From: UBA11524 sp964542315
Lineage (GTDB): Bacteria > Bacillota > Clostridia > Christensenellales > Aristaeellaceae
Assembly: GCA_964542315.1 (NCBI GenBank)
Contig: CAZIUA010000022.1
Span: 1 to 32,202 of the forward strand
Direction: 5' to 3'
DNA length: 32,202 nt
Shown here: positions 15,817 through 23,594 of the stretch, piece by piece
Numbering within the stretch: the first letter of the stretch is position 1
Layout of the letters: every line of letters starts with the position of its first letter
The notes under the pieces: generated by a model
The model's database searches: none
Seen by the model: only the letters and a program-made list of their open reading frames with translations
What the model was told of the DNA's origin: nothing
Position numbers and translations under genes: made by a program

Positions 15817-17060
15817 CCATTCAGGAAAGAATCGCCAGCGCGGAGGAAGCGCTGAAGGAGCAGTTCGCCCGCATCGATGCAATCGAGGAAAACGGTACCC
15901 GCCGGGTGCTGAAGGCCTTCCAGGAGGAAATGGTGGCCTACCGCCATTTCGCGCCGACCACAGGCTACGGCTATGACGATGTGGGACGCGATACGCTCGA
16001 GCGCATCTTCGCCTCTCTCTTCGGCACGGAGGCCGCCATCGTCCGTCCGCAGATCGTCAGCGGCACGCATGCCATCAGCCTGTGCCTCTTCGGCCTGACC
16101 CTGCCGGGGGATCACATCCTTTCCGCCACCGGCACGCCTTATGACACGCTGGAAGGCGTCATCGGCTGGGGCGAGGGCGAAGCGCCCGTCGGTTCGCTCA
16201 AGGAGATGGGCGTGAGCTATTCCCAGGTGGAGATGAAGGACGGCCATATCGACGTGGATGCGGTGGATGCCGCCATCACCCCCAAGACCAGGCTCGTCAT
16301 TGCCCAGCGCAGCCGCGGCTACGACTGGCGCCCCTCCCTTATGCCGGAGGACTTCGAGGCCTTGGCTGAGATGCTCCATCGCAAGCATCCCGGTGTGCGC
16401 CTGATGGTGGACAACTGCTACGGCGAGTTCGTCTGCAAGAAGGAGCCCACCCATTATGGTGTGGATGTGTGCGTCGGCAGCCTGATCAAGAATCCCGGCG
16501 GCGGCATCGCGCCTACGGGCGGCTATGTGGTCGGCCGCAAGGATGCCATCGAGCGCATCTCTTACCGCCTCACTGCACCCGGCATCGGCCTGGAGGTCGG
16601 TTCCTATGCGGCGAGCTACCAGCCCTTCTATCAGGGCCTGTTCATGGCGCCCCATACCGTGGCGCAGGCCATCAAGACGGCTTGCCTGGCCGCGCGCGTC
16701 TTCGAGGATCTGGGCATGGTCACCACGCCTGCCTCCACCCAGCCGCGCGCCGATATCATCCAGGCCATCCAGATGCGCACGCCGGAAAGGCTGATCGCCT
16801 TCTGCCAGGGCATCCAGATGGCTTCCCCCATTGACTCCATGGCCCTGCCGGAGCCGTGGGATATGCCCGGCTACACCGATCAGGTCATCATGGCGGCTGG
16901 CACCTTTGTGTCCGGCGCATCGGTGGAACTGTCCGCCGACGCCCCCATGCGTGAGCCCTTCACGGCCTACATGCAGGGCGGCCTGACCTATGCCCATGGA
17001 CGCATTGCCATCGCGCAGGCCCTCCAGCGCATGGTCGATCAGGGCACCCTGACGCTGTAA
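15813..17060 (+). CDS. ynbB: PLP-dependent methionine gamma-lyase family protein (YnbB)
   Basis: This 415-residue fold-type I PLP enzyme belongs to the Met_gamma_lyase (PF06838) family, named after cystathionine/methionine gamma-lyases although the reaction of YnbB itself is not established. The PLP lysine is K226 in GSLIKNPGGGIAPTGGYVVG. The cofactor-binding aspartate is in LMVDNCYGEFV, and substrate-binding segments include FAPTTGYGYDDVGRD and RPQIVSGTHAI. It occupies the place of ynbB downstream of miaA in B. subtilis; hfq and hflX, which lie between them there, are absent here. ATG 15813 overlaps the miaA stop and follows AAGGAGAA by 6 bases. A strong terminator follows. Confidence 0.93.
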   Translation: MTIQERIASAEEALKEQFARIDAIEENGTRRVLKAFQEEMVAYRHFAPTTGYGYDDVGRDTLERIFASLFGTEAAIVRPQIVSGTHAISLCLFGLTLPGDHILSATGTPYDTLEGVIGWGEGEAPVGSLKEMGVSYSQVEMKDGHIDVDAVDAAITPKTRLVIAQRSRGYDWRPSLMPEDFEALAEMLHRKHPGVRLMVDNCYGEFVCKKEPTHYGVDVCVGSLIKNPGGGIAPTGGYVVGRKDAIERISYRLTAPGIGLEVGSYAASYQPFYQGLFMAPHTVAQAIKTACLAARVFEDLGMVTTPASTQPRADIIQAIQMRTPERLIAFCQGIQMASPIDSMALPEPWDMPGYTDQVIMAAGTFVSGASVELSADAPMREPFTAYMQGGLTYAHGRIAIAQALQRMVDQGTLTL

Positions 17061-17077
17061 GTCTGTCATGCACACCG

Positions 17078-17117
17078 CCCCTTTGCGCATATGCTGTGCC
17101 AAAGGGGGTGGTTTTTT
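17078..17117 (+). terminator. Rho-independent terminator of the central operon; 3' arm is the spoIVFA ribosome site
   Basis: CCCCTTTG (17078-17085) pairs with CAAAGGGG (17100-17107). The stem extends inward by CGCA/TGTG with one bulge, and six Ts follow (17112-17117). The right arm AAAGGGGGTGG is also the only good ribosome site for spoIVFA, whose ATG is at 17119. Confidence 0.8.
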
Positions 17118-17118
17118 G

Positions 17119-17796
17119 ATGGCTGAACGGCAAAATGTGGTGGTCACGGCGCTGCATGTGCGCCAGCGGAGGCTCCTGGCGGACGCAGAATCGCCGAGTC
17201 AGGCGATGCCCTGCGAAACGCCGCAGAAAAAATGGGGCGAGCAGTTCATGAAAAACCTGGCCGTGGCTGCGGCACTGGTGATCTGCGCGGTGGTGCTGCG
17301 GACGGGGGCGGTCCCGCCGCTGTCAGAGGGCGCGGATGCTGTGCTCACGGCGGCGACGGATCAAACCCTGCTGGATGATCGCCTGGGCAGGCTGTCCTTC
17401 GTCAGCGCAATGTTCCCCGAGGCCGTCCTCGTCTTCGGCGAACAGGCAGATGCGGAGCTGCTCATGCCGGTCAGCAGCGGCGCGGTGGTGGTGCATGCGT
17501 GGTCGGCCACGGAACCCTACACGGCCTGGCGGACGACGGGATCGGCGGTCACTGCGGCAGCGTCCGGCGAGGTGACGGGCGTGTATCACGGCAACGGGGA
17601 GGAGCGTCTGGTGCAGGTGCTGGGCGAGGATGGCTTCGCCTGCGTGTATGGGAATCTGGCGCAGGTCGATGTGCAGACGGGGGACCGGGTGTCCGCGGGC
17701 GAAACGATCGGGCGCCTGCTGCCGGGGGAGGATTGCGTGTTCGAATTGCGCCAGGACGGACGCAGCATCGACCCTTCGGCATTCCTCAGCCGATGA
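17119..17796 (+). CDS. spoIVFA: SpoIVFA-like membrane protein with degenerate LytM/M23 domain
   Basis: In endospore formers SpoIVFA tethers and restrains the protease SpoIVFB in the outer forespore membrane. The 225-residue protein has a cytoplasmic segment (1-45), one membrane helix (about 46-62) and an external peptidase_M23-like domain (about 120-225). The fold is visible (GEVTGVYHGNGEERLVQV, VQTGDRVSAGETIGRL, VFELRQDGRSIDPSAFL), but the zinc ligands are gone: YGNL replaces YAHL and VFELR replaces LHFEVR. This loss is usual for SpoIVFA and argues against a hydrolase. ATG 17119 is 8 bases after GGGGTGG, inside the terminator hairpin arm. The stop overlaps spoIVFB as ATGA. Confidence 0.85.
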   Translation: MAERQNVVVTALHVRQRRLLADAESPSQAMPCETPQKKWGEQFMKNLAVAAALVICAVVLRTGAVPPLSEGADAVLTAATDQTLLDDRLGRLSFVSAMFPEAVLVFGEQADAELLMPVSSGAVVVHAWSATEPYTAWRTTGSAVTAAASGEVTGVYHGNGEERLVQVLGEDGFACVYGNLAQVDVQTGDRVSAGETIGRLLPGEDCVFELRQDGRSIDPSAFLSR

Positions 17797-18719
17797 AGGC
17801 GCAGAAAGTCCTGACGCTTGGGCGTATGGAGGTCGCGGTGCATCCGGCGCTGCTCCTGTACGCAGCGTACGCCGTCTGGAGCGGCCACGGGGCATTCATG
17901 GCGGCGTCGATGCTGTCCATCCTGCTGCATGAATGCGCCCACGGGCTTGCCGCAGCGCTGCTGGGGCAGGTGCCTGCGAGCATGGAGCTGACGCCCCTGG
18001 GGGCCGTCCTCCGCCTGGAGGACGAATTGCGCATGCCGCCGCTGCGCCGCGCGCTGATGCTGTTGGCCGGGCCGGGGATGACGCTGGCGCTGTGCAGTGC
18101 GTCGATCCTGCTGGCGAAAAAAGGGCTGCTGCCGGTGGAGGCCGGGCGGATGCTGCTGCTGAGCAATGCGTCCATCCTGCTGGTGAACCTGCTTCCGGCG
18201 CTTCCGCTGGACGGCGGACGCCTCCTGACGCTGCTGCTGGAGAATTTCCTTCCGTCGATGAAGGCGCATCGGGTGATGCAGTGCCTCGGGACGGCATTCG
18301 GCGCCGCACTGATCGGGCTGAATGTGCTTCTCTCCTGGCGGCAGGGCGGATGGAACCTGTCGCTCGCCTTCGCAGGATGCTGCCTGCTCTACGCCGCATC
18401 CGCCGCATGCGTGACGCACGCGATGGCGGAATACCGCTGCTTTCTGGAGCGGAAGATCCGCCTGGAGCGAAAAACATGCTGCCCCGTGCGGACGCTGGCG
18501 GTGTTCGCCCATATGCCCCTGCATCAGGCGCTTCGCCGGTTGCCTCGAAATCGGTATGCCGCCTTCCTCTGCCTGGAAGCAGGGAGCATGCGCCACGTTG
18601 GCCTCCTGACGGAATCCCAGGCCATCCAGCAGTATCTCGCCGCGCCTCAAAGCACCCTCGCCGAAGCGCTCGCGGCCTGTGCGGTTTGTCATGACAGGAC
18701 GCATTCGGGCACAATCTGA
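17793..18719 (+). CDS. spoIVFB: SpoIVFB-type site-2 membrane metalloprotease (M50)
   Basis: SpoIVFB is the intramembrane zinc protease that cleaves pro-sigma-K in the mother cell. This 308-residue homologue has the zinc motif H46-ECA-H50 in the second hydrophobic segment and the third ligand in NLLPALPLDGGR (D140), both hallmarks of M50B proteases. Four to six membrane helices fill residues 15-215. The C-terminal 90 residues are soluble and resemble a partial CBS domain (RNRYAAFLCLEAGSMRHVGLLTE), the ATP-sensing part of SpoIVFB. No strong ribosome site precedes ATG 17793, so it depends on translation of spoIVFA, which it overlaps. Neither pro-sigma-K nor BofA is in the window; a non-sporulation substrate cannot be excluded. 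Confidence 0.88.
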   Translation: MKAQKVLTLGRMEVAVHPALLLYAAYAVWSGHGAFMAASMLSILLHECAHGLAAALLGQVPASMELTPLGAVLRLEDELRMPPLRRALMLLAGPGMTLALCSASILLAKKGLLPVEAGRMLLLSNASILLVNLLPALPLDGGRLLTLLLENFLPSMKAHRVMQCLGTAFGAALIGLNVLLSWRQGGWNLSLAFAGCCLLYAASAACVTHAMAEYRCFLERKIRLERKTCCPVRTLAVFAHMPLHQALRRLPRNRYAAFLCLEAGSMRHVGLLTESQAIQQYLAAPQSTLAEALAACAVCHDRTHSGTI

Positions 18720-18741
18720 GCAGGATGCGCCGCAAAATGCA

Positions 18742-18771
18742 TTGACAATTTACTAACATTCATACTATAAT
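18742..18771 (+). promoter_or_regulatory. Strong sigma-A promoter of the transketolase operon
   Basis: TTGACA (18742-18747) and TATAAT (18766-18771) are both perfect, with an 18-base spacer in an A/T-rich island. It is the best promoter of the window, in keeping with high expression of a central carbon enzyme. Confidence 0.9.
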
Positions 18772-18794
18772 AGATGGTGTACGCGAATTCCTTG

Positions 18795-18813
18795 TTTCGC
18801 CAAAAGGGCGAAA
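18795..18813 (+). other. Hairpin in the transketolase mRNA leader
   Basis: TTTCGCC (18795-18801) pairs perfectly with GGCGAAA (18807-18813) around AAAAG, seven bases before the AGGAGG ribosome site. It has no T-run, so it may stabilise the mRNA or affect initiation; no known riboswitch is recognised. Confidence 0.5.
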
Positions 18814-18835
18814 ACGATAGAGGAGGTACTTTAAA

Positions 18836-19651
18836 ATGGATATTCTGGAACTGAAGGATGTGTGCCGCCGCGTCCGCCGCGACATCATCATCATGACCAA
18901 CAAGGCCGGTGCGGGCCATCCGGGCGGATCCCTGTCCGCGACCGAGGCGATGGTCGCCCTGTATTTTGACGTCATGAAGGGCGTTGACCCCCAGGACGAC
19001 AAGAACCCCAACCGTGACCGCTTCGTGCTGTCCAAGGGCCATGCGGCGCCCGGTCTGTACGGCACCCTGTGCGAGCGCGGCTTCTTCGGCCCGGAAGAGT
19101 TCGACAACTTCCGTCAGCTGCATGGTATCCTGCAGGGCCATCCGGACGTGAAGAAGTGTCCCGGTGTGGATGCTTCCACCGGCTCCCTGGGCCAGGGCAT
19201 CTCCATCGCTGTGGGTATGGCGCTGGGCGCGAAGAAGACCGGCAATCCCTGCCATGTGTATACCATCATCGGCGACGGCGAGAGCCAGGAGGGCCTGGTG
19301 TGGGAGGCGTCCATGGCGGCGGCGCATTATGGCCTGGACAACCTGACCGTCATCTTCGACCATAACGGCCTGCAGATCGATGGCTCCAATGACGAGGTGC
19401 TGTCCCTGGGCGATATCGATGCCAAGTGGCGCGCCTTCGGTTATGACGTCATCGACGTGGCGGACGGCAATGATATCGAGCAGGTGCTCGCTGCGCTGCA
19501 TACGCCGGCCTGCCCCGGCAAGCCCCGCCTGATCCACCTGCACACCCTCAAGGGCAAGGGCGTCTCCTTCATGGAAGGCCAGGTCGGCTGGCACGGCAAG
19601 GCGCCGAACGCCGCTGAAACCGAGATCGCACTGAAGGAACTGGAGGCGTAA
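18836..19651 (+). CDS. tktN: Transketolase, N-terminal (TPP-binding) subunit
   Basis: Transketolase moves two-carbon ketol units between sugar phosphates in the non-oxidative pentose phosphate pathway. Here it is split into two genes, as in many Clostridia and archaea. This 271-residue subunit binds thiamine pyrophosphate through GDGESQEG (146-153) and the downstream DHNGLQIDG. It has the substrate-binding His in GAGHPGGSLSATEA, plus SKGHAAPGLY and STGSLGQGISIAVGMAL. ATG 18836 follows AGGAGG by 9 bases. Four bases separate it from tktC. Confidence 0.96.
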   Translation: MDILELKDVCRRVRRDIIIMTNKAGAGHPGGSLSATEAMVALYFDVMKGVDPQDDKNPNRDRFVLSKGHAAPGLYGTLCERGFFGPEEFDNFRQLHGILQGHPDVKKCPGVDASTGSLGQGISIAVGMALGAKKTGNPCHVYTIIGDGESQEGLVWEASMAAAHYGLDNLTVIFDHNGLQIDGSNDEVLSLGDIDAKWRAFGYDVIDVADGNDIEQVLAALHTPACPGKPRLIHLHTLKGKGVSFMEGQVGWHGKAPNAAETEIALKELEA

Positions 19652-19655
19652 GAAG

Positions 19656-20570
19656 ATGGAAAAGAAAGCTATCCGCGTCGCCTATGGCGAGGCTATCGTC
19701 AAGCTGGGCGCCGAGAATGATAAGGTCGTCGTCTTCGATGCTGACCTGGCTGCTGCAACCATGACCAACGGCTTCAAGAAGGCCTATCCCGACCGTTTCA
19801 TTGACTGCGGCATTGCCGAGGCGAACATGGTCGATATGGCTGCCGGTGCGTCCACCATGGGCCTGATCCCGTTCTGCTCCACCTTTGCGGTGTTCGCTGG
19901 CCGTTCTTATGACCAGATCCGCAATGGCGTGTGCTATCCCAAGTTCAACGTGAAGTTCGGCTTCTCCCATGCGGGCGTCACCCTGGGTGAGGACGGCGGT
20001 TCCCATCAGGCCATCGAGGATATCGCCCTGATGCGCGTGTTGCCCAATATGACCGTGTTCGTTCCCTCCGACGCCAACGAGTGCTACAAGTGCGTCGAGG
20101 CCGCTGCGAAGATCAACGGCCCGGTGTACATCCGCACCGCCCGTCTGCCCTCTCCTGTGTATGAGGAGCGCCCCTTCGAGGTCGGCAAGGGCAATGTCAT
20201 CAAGGACGGCAAGGACGTGGTCATCTTCTGCTGCGGCATCATGCTGGAGCACTGCCTGGAGGCCGTGGAGATCCTCAAGGAGCATGGCATCGACGCGGCC
20301 ATCGTCAACCATCATACCCTCAAGCCCTTCGACGAGGAGCTGACCCGTGAGTACGCGGCTAAGTGTGGCAAGGTCTTCACGGTGGAAGAGCATTCCGTCA
20401 TCGGCGGCCTGGGTGATGCTGTGGCGTCCGCGCTGTGCGGCATGGGCCTGAAGCACTTCGAGAAGATCGGCATCAACGATGAGTTCGGCCAGTCCGGCAA
20501 GCCTGCGCATCTGCTGGAGGAGTACGGCCTGACCGGCAAGCAGATCGCCGAGCGCATTCTGAAGGCGTAA
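19656..20570 (+). CDS. tktC: Transketolase, C-terminal subunit
   Basis: This 304-residue protein is the second half of the split transketolase. It has the pyrimidine-binding domain (VVVFDADLAAATMT, DCGIAEANMVDMAAGAS, FCSTFAVFAGRSYDQIRN, HAGVTLGEDGGSHQAIEDIALMR) and the C-terminal transketolase domain (VDIFCCGIMLEHCLEA-like region, VFTVEEHSVIGGLGDAV). The catalytic Glu that activates TPP in the partner subunit is expected in CGIAEANM. It forms a heterotetramer with TktN (family knowledge). GGAGG lies at the end of tktN, 9 bases before ATG 19656. A terminator follows 14 bases after the stop. DXS is an alternative for such folds, but the split format and lengths favour transketolase. Confidence 0.95.
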   Translation: MEKKAIRVAYGEAIVKLGAENDKVVVFDADLAAATMTNGFKKAYPDRFIDCGIAEANMVDMAAGASTMGLIPFCSTFAVFAGRSYDQIRNGVCYPKFNVKFGFSHAGVTLGEDGGSHQAIEDIALMRVLPNMTVFVPSDANECYKCVEAAAKINGPVYIRTARLPSPVYEERPFEVGKGNVIKDGKDVVIFCCGIMLEHCLEAVEILKEHGIDAAIVNHHTLKPFDEELTREYAAKCGKVFTVEEHSVIGGLGDAVASALCGMGLKHFEKIGINDEFGQSGKPAHLLEEYGLTGKQIAERILKA

Positions 20571-20584
20571 TATTCAGACAGCCT

Positions 20585-20619
20585 GCGGCGTTCCGAACGG
20601 ATCGGAGCGCCGCTTTTTT
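20585..20619 (+). terminator. Rho-independent terminator of the transketolase operon
   Basis: GCGGCG-T-TCCG pairs with CGGA-G-CGCCGC around AACGGAT, followed by six Ts (20614-20619). Confidence 0.92.
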
Positions 20620-20641
20620 GCGGGAAATGGGGGAGTGCGAC

Positions 20642-21142
20642 ATGCAGATCCGTTTTGCAACGCATACGGATGCCGAACAGGTGAATGCGCTGCGCCGTCA
20701 GGTGAACGACCTTCATGCCATAGGAGAACCAGCGATCTTTCGCTACGGTTTTCAAAAGGAAATGCAGGATCATCTGTTCACCTTCCTGGATGAAGCGGAT
20801 AAAGCGGTGCTGGTGGCAGAAAGCGAAGATGGCATCGTCGGCTTCGCTTGCCTCCAATTTGTGGACAGGCCCGAAACGGCTTACGCATATCCGCGCCGCT
20901 ATCTGCATGTCGGAGAATTCGGCGTAGACGAAAACCATCGCCGGCAGGGGATCGGCCGTGTGTTGTTTACGTCCATCCGGGAAACGGCGAAAATACGTGG
21001 ATACGACCGGATCGAACTGGACGTGTGGTCCTTCAATGAGGGCGCAATGCGTTTCTACGAGGCCGTTGGCTTCCGCACCTACCGCAGCTATATGGCGTGC
21101 AGTATCGAAGAATCTACGAAAGAGGAAACCACATCATGCTGA
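20642..21142 (+). CDS. GNAT-family N-acetyltransferase
   Basis: This 166-residue protein has the GNAT fold; the acceptor is unknown. The acetyl-CoA pyrophosphate loop is RRQGIG in GVDENHRRQGIGRVLF (motif A), followed by the motif B part IELDVWSFNEGAMRFYEAVGF, usual for small-molecule or protein-terminus acetyltransferases. ATG 20642 has GGGGGAG 6 bases upstream. The gene lies 22 bases after the transketolase terminator with no clear promoter of its own, and its stop overlaps the start of the lipid kinase gene (ATGCTGA). Confidence 0.9.
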   Translation: MQIRFATHTDAEQVNALRRQVNDLHAIGEPAIFRYGFQKEMQDHLFTFLDEADKAVLVAESEDGIVGFACLQFVDRPETAYAYPRRYLHVGEFGVDENHRRQGIGRVLFTSIRETAKIRGYDRIELDVWSFNEGAMRFYEAVGFRTYRSYMACSIEESTKEETTSC

Positions 21143-22002
21143 CCTTTATTGTGAATCCCGTCGCCGGAAACGGCTATGCCCTCAAGATCGAGGACCAGCT
21201 GAAGGCTGCCGTGGCCTCGCGGGGGCAGGCATGCCGCTTTCTGCACACGCAGGCGCCCGGACATGCCACGAGCCTGACCAAGACCTGTGTCGCTGAGGAC
21301 GATTGCACCGGCGTGGTGGCGGTTGGCGGGGATGGCACGGCCTATGAGGTCGCCTGCGGCCTGATGGGCACCGGCATCCCCCTGGGCATCATCCCGGCTG
21401 GCACGGGCAACGACTTCATCAAGACCATCGGTGTGCCGAAAAAGCCGCTGGATGCGCTGGAATTCATCCTCACGCATCCGCCGCGCCCCGTCGATGCAGG
21501 CGGCCTGAATGACCGGCTCTTCCTCAATGACTGCGGCACCGGCTTTGACGTGACCGTGCTGGATCACACCCTGGCGGCGAAGAAATATTGCCGCGGCATT
21601 CTGCCCTACCTGATCGGGCTGGTGCAGGCGATCATCCATTATCGCCCGGTGCATGTGCGCTTCACGGCTGATGGCCGGACGGAGGAGCGTGATCTGCTCA
21701 TCCTCTCCGTTGCCAATGGGCGCTATATCGGCGGCGGCATTCCCATCTGCCCGGAAGCAACGGCGGATGATGGTCTGCTGGATCTGGTCATCGTGGAGGA
21801 CAAGCCCCGCTGGCAGCTGCCCTTCCTGGTTTTGCCGCTGTTGATGGGCCGCATCCTGCGATTCCCGTTCACGACGCACAAGCGCTGCTGCGAAGTCGAG
21901 ATCGTGTCGAAGGGTATGCGCCTGAATGTGGATGGCGAGATCCTCGATATGGACGAGGCGAAATTCACCATCCGCGCCGGCGCGCTGCTGCTCTTCTGGT
22001 GA
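21136..22002 (+). CDS. Diacylglycerol kinase-family lipid kinase (YegS/BmrU type)
   Basis: Members phosphorylate diacylglycerol or related lipids with ATP, feeding phosphatidic acid back into membrane and lipoteichoic acid synthesis. The 288-residue protein starts IVNPVAGNGYAL and shows the nucleotide-binding GGDGTAYEV (about 64-72) and IIPAGTGNDFIKT motifs of the DAGK_cat domain, then the beta-sandwich C-terminal domain (VANGRYIGGGIPICPEATADDGLLDL). Whether it is DgkB or a sphingosine-kinase-like relative cannot be decided. The start overlaps the acetyltransferase gene; AAGAGGAAA is the ribosome site. Confidence 0.93.
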   Translation: MLTFIVNPVAGNGYALKIEDQLKAAVASRGQACRFLHTQAPGHATSLTKTCVAEDDCTGVVAVGGDGTAYEVACGLMGTGIPLGIIPAGTGNDFIKTIGVPKKPLDALEFILTHPPRPVDAGGLNDRLFLNDCGTGFDVTVLDHTLAAKKYCRGILPYLIGLVQAIIHYRPVHVRFTADGRTEERDLLILSVANGRYIGGGIPICPEATADDGLLDLVIVEDKPRWQLPFLVLPLLMGRILRFPFTTHKRCCEVEIVSKGMRLNVDGEILDMDEAKFTIRAGALLLFW

Positions 22003-22079
22003 AATCGCAGTGAACGTGCAGGAGTTCCGCATGCAATGGCGAATTGTGTAAATCGATATCCTGATTTGGAGGAATGCGC

Positions 22080-22562
22080 ATGAATATGTCTGAAATTGGC
22101 CTGAAGATCAAGCAGGCTGGCACGACCGGAGCGAAGGCTGTCGGCCGGGCGGCGACGTCTGCGGCGAATACCACCAAATTTAAGGTGGATGAGCTGAGCA
22201 TCCTGAGCAAGCGCCGCGACCTGATCAATGATCTGGGCAAGCGCGTGCTGGAAATGTCCCGCAACGGGATCGAGCTGCCCGAGGGCATGGCTGATCTGAT
22301 CCAGCAGCTGGACGCGCTGGACAGCAGCCTGGATACCCTGCGCAATGCGCATGCCGCGCAGAAGGCAGAAGCGGCGGAAAAGCGTGCCGCGGAGAAGGAA
22401 GCCCGTGCGGCCGCCAAGGCCACTGTCGTGGATCCGGCTGAACCGGCTGAAACGGCAGCCACTGTCCAGGATGATGCGTCCTGCGAGCAGGAAGGATCTG
22501 ACGAAGCCCCTGTGGAAGAGGCTGATTCTGCTGAAAGTGAGATCCCTACGCTGAATATCTGA
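22080..22562 (+). CDS. Unknown 160-residue coiled-coil protein with acidic tail
   Basis: I do not recognise a named family. Residues 1-100 are predicted helical, with an Ala-rich, basic start (LKIKQAGTTGAKAVGRAATSAA) that resembles the N-terminal part of some clostridial zinc-ribbon proteins; no cysteine pairs for a zinc ribbon follow. Residues about 97-118 (KAEAAEKRAAEKEARAA) form a charged helix, then a disordered acidic tail (VDPAEPAETAA to the end). There is no signal or membrane segment. ATG 22080 is 7 bases after TTGGAGG; ATGs at 22074 and 22086 fit less well. A bidirectional terminator follows. Confidence 0.72.
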   Translation: MNMSEIGLKIKQAGTTGAKAVGRAATSAANTTKFKVDELSILSKRRDLINDLGKRVLEMSRNGIELPEGMADLIQQLDALDSSLDTLRNAHAAQKAEAAEKRAAEKEARAAAKATVVDPAEPAETAATVQDDASCEQEGSDEAPVEEADSAESEIPTLNI

Positions 22563-22573
22563 CATACGAAAAG

Positions 22574-22614
22574 GTCCCCGGGCGTGCATTCCACATGCAT
22601 TCCCGGGGACTTTT
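22574..22614 (+). terminator. Bidirectional Rho-independent terminator
   Basis: GTCCCCGGG (22574-22582) pairs with CCCGGGGAC (22602-22610), with an inner TGCAT/ATGCA stem. TTTT follows on the plus strand and AAAA precedes, giving a T-run also for minus-strand transcripts of the convergent epimerase gene. Confidence 0.9.
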
Positions 22615-22624
22615 ATGCTGCTTG

Positions 22625-23506
22625 TCAGATCAGCTCCACGTCATAGCCGCACTGGTGGCTCCTGCCGGGCTCGAGCAGGGTGACGAAGGGCTTGTCCTCG
22701 AATTTGCCGCTCTCCGTGACCTGGCCGGGCATGCCGTGCCACGGCTCCAGGCAGACATAGTCGGCATTCTTCTTCGGCATGGACCAAACCGCCAGCACCT
22801 CTATCTTCGGATAGCGGAAGCGGAGGCCGTGTCCGCTGGTGCGGTGGACCAGATCTACGCTGCGACTGTGCAGGCCGGCGAAGACCAGCGCGTCGCGCTC
22901 ATCGAAGAGGTCGTGGTTCAGAGGGAGGATCGTGCCGTTCTCAAAGGGGATGATCTCCTCGCCGTCCACAAGGCGTCCGCCGGGGACGAGCAGATTCCGC
23001 CCTTCTTCCGCCATCGGGAAGACCAGTTGATAATCGGTGTACGCTGCGCCGTCCTCCATGGGGACGATGAAACCGGGATGTCCGCCGACGCAGAAGGGCA
23101 TGACGCGCTCATCGCGGTTTTCCACCACGAAATCCGCACGGAAGCCGTTCTCGCGCAGGGTGTAGATGACATGGAACGCGAATTCGAACGGATACTGGGG
23201 ACGGCTCTCCTCCGTGGGCGTCAGGACGAGCTCCACAAAGTCATTGCCGACCTTCAGCACATCAAAATCCGGATTGCGCGTGAAGCCATGCTTGGCCATG
23301 GGGTAGGTCACACCGTCGATGATGACCTGCTCATCCTTGGGCATGCCGCAGACTGGGAACAGCACGGGCGCGTAGTTCGGCCAGACGTCCGGATCGGCCT
23401 GCCACATCACCTCGCGGCCGTCGTTGCCTTTGAAGGAGATCATCTGCGCGCCCTTGCGGCGGATGACCGCAGTGGTTTGTCCGCATTGAAGCTGAATGGT
23501 GTTCAT
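22625..23506 (-). CDS. Aldose 1-epimerase family protein (LacX-like)
   Basis: The protein (293 residues, minus strand) belongs to the galactose mutarotase-like superfamily, which interconverts sugar anomers; the exact sugar is unknown. Family landmarks are VLFPVCGMP (about 50-58), the catalytic-region His in KHGFTRNPDF, the second His in CVGGHPGF, and the catalytic Glu in YVCLEPWHGMPG. The order and short length fit the LacX/YihR-like clade rather than GalM. ATG 23506 (complement) follows AAGGAGGAAC. No good promoter could be placed in the 23507-23594 gap. Confidence 0.9.
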   Translation of the reverse strand: MNTIQLQCGQTTAVIRRKGAQMISFKGNDGREVMWQADPDVWPNYAPVLFPVCGMPKDEQVIIDGVTYPMAKHGFTRNPDFDVLKVGNDFVELVLTPTEESRPQYPFEFAFHVIYTLRENGFRADFVVENRDERVMPFCVGGHPGFIVPMEDGAAYTDYQLVFPMAEEGRNLLVPGGRLVDGEEIIPFENGTILPLNHDLFDERDALVFAGLHSRSVDLVHRTSGHGLRFRYPKIEVLAVWSMPKKNADYVCLEPWHGMPGQVTESGKFEDKPFVTLLEPGRSHQCGYDVELI

Positions 23507-23594
23507 ATCGGTTCCTCCTTGCGTAAGATCGATGGAAATGGCACAGACCCGAATCGGCCTGCATAGGCTGGTGACAAGAGGGGAGGGATTCCAT

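Noticed and set aside
22003..22079. Promoter before the coiled-coil protein gene
   Set aside because: Only a weak TGTAAA with a poor -35 can be placed, so read-through from the lipid kinase gene is as likely.
23555..23594. Sporulation-type (sigma-F/G) promoter before the 91-residue protein
   Set aside because: A GCATA is present, but no acceptable -10 lies at the right distance.
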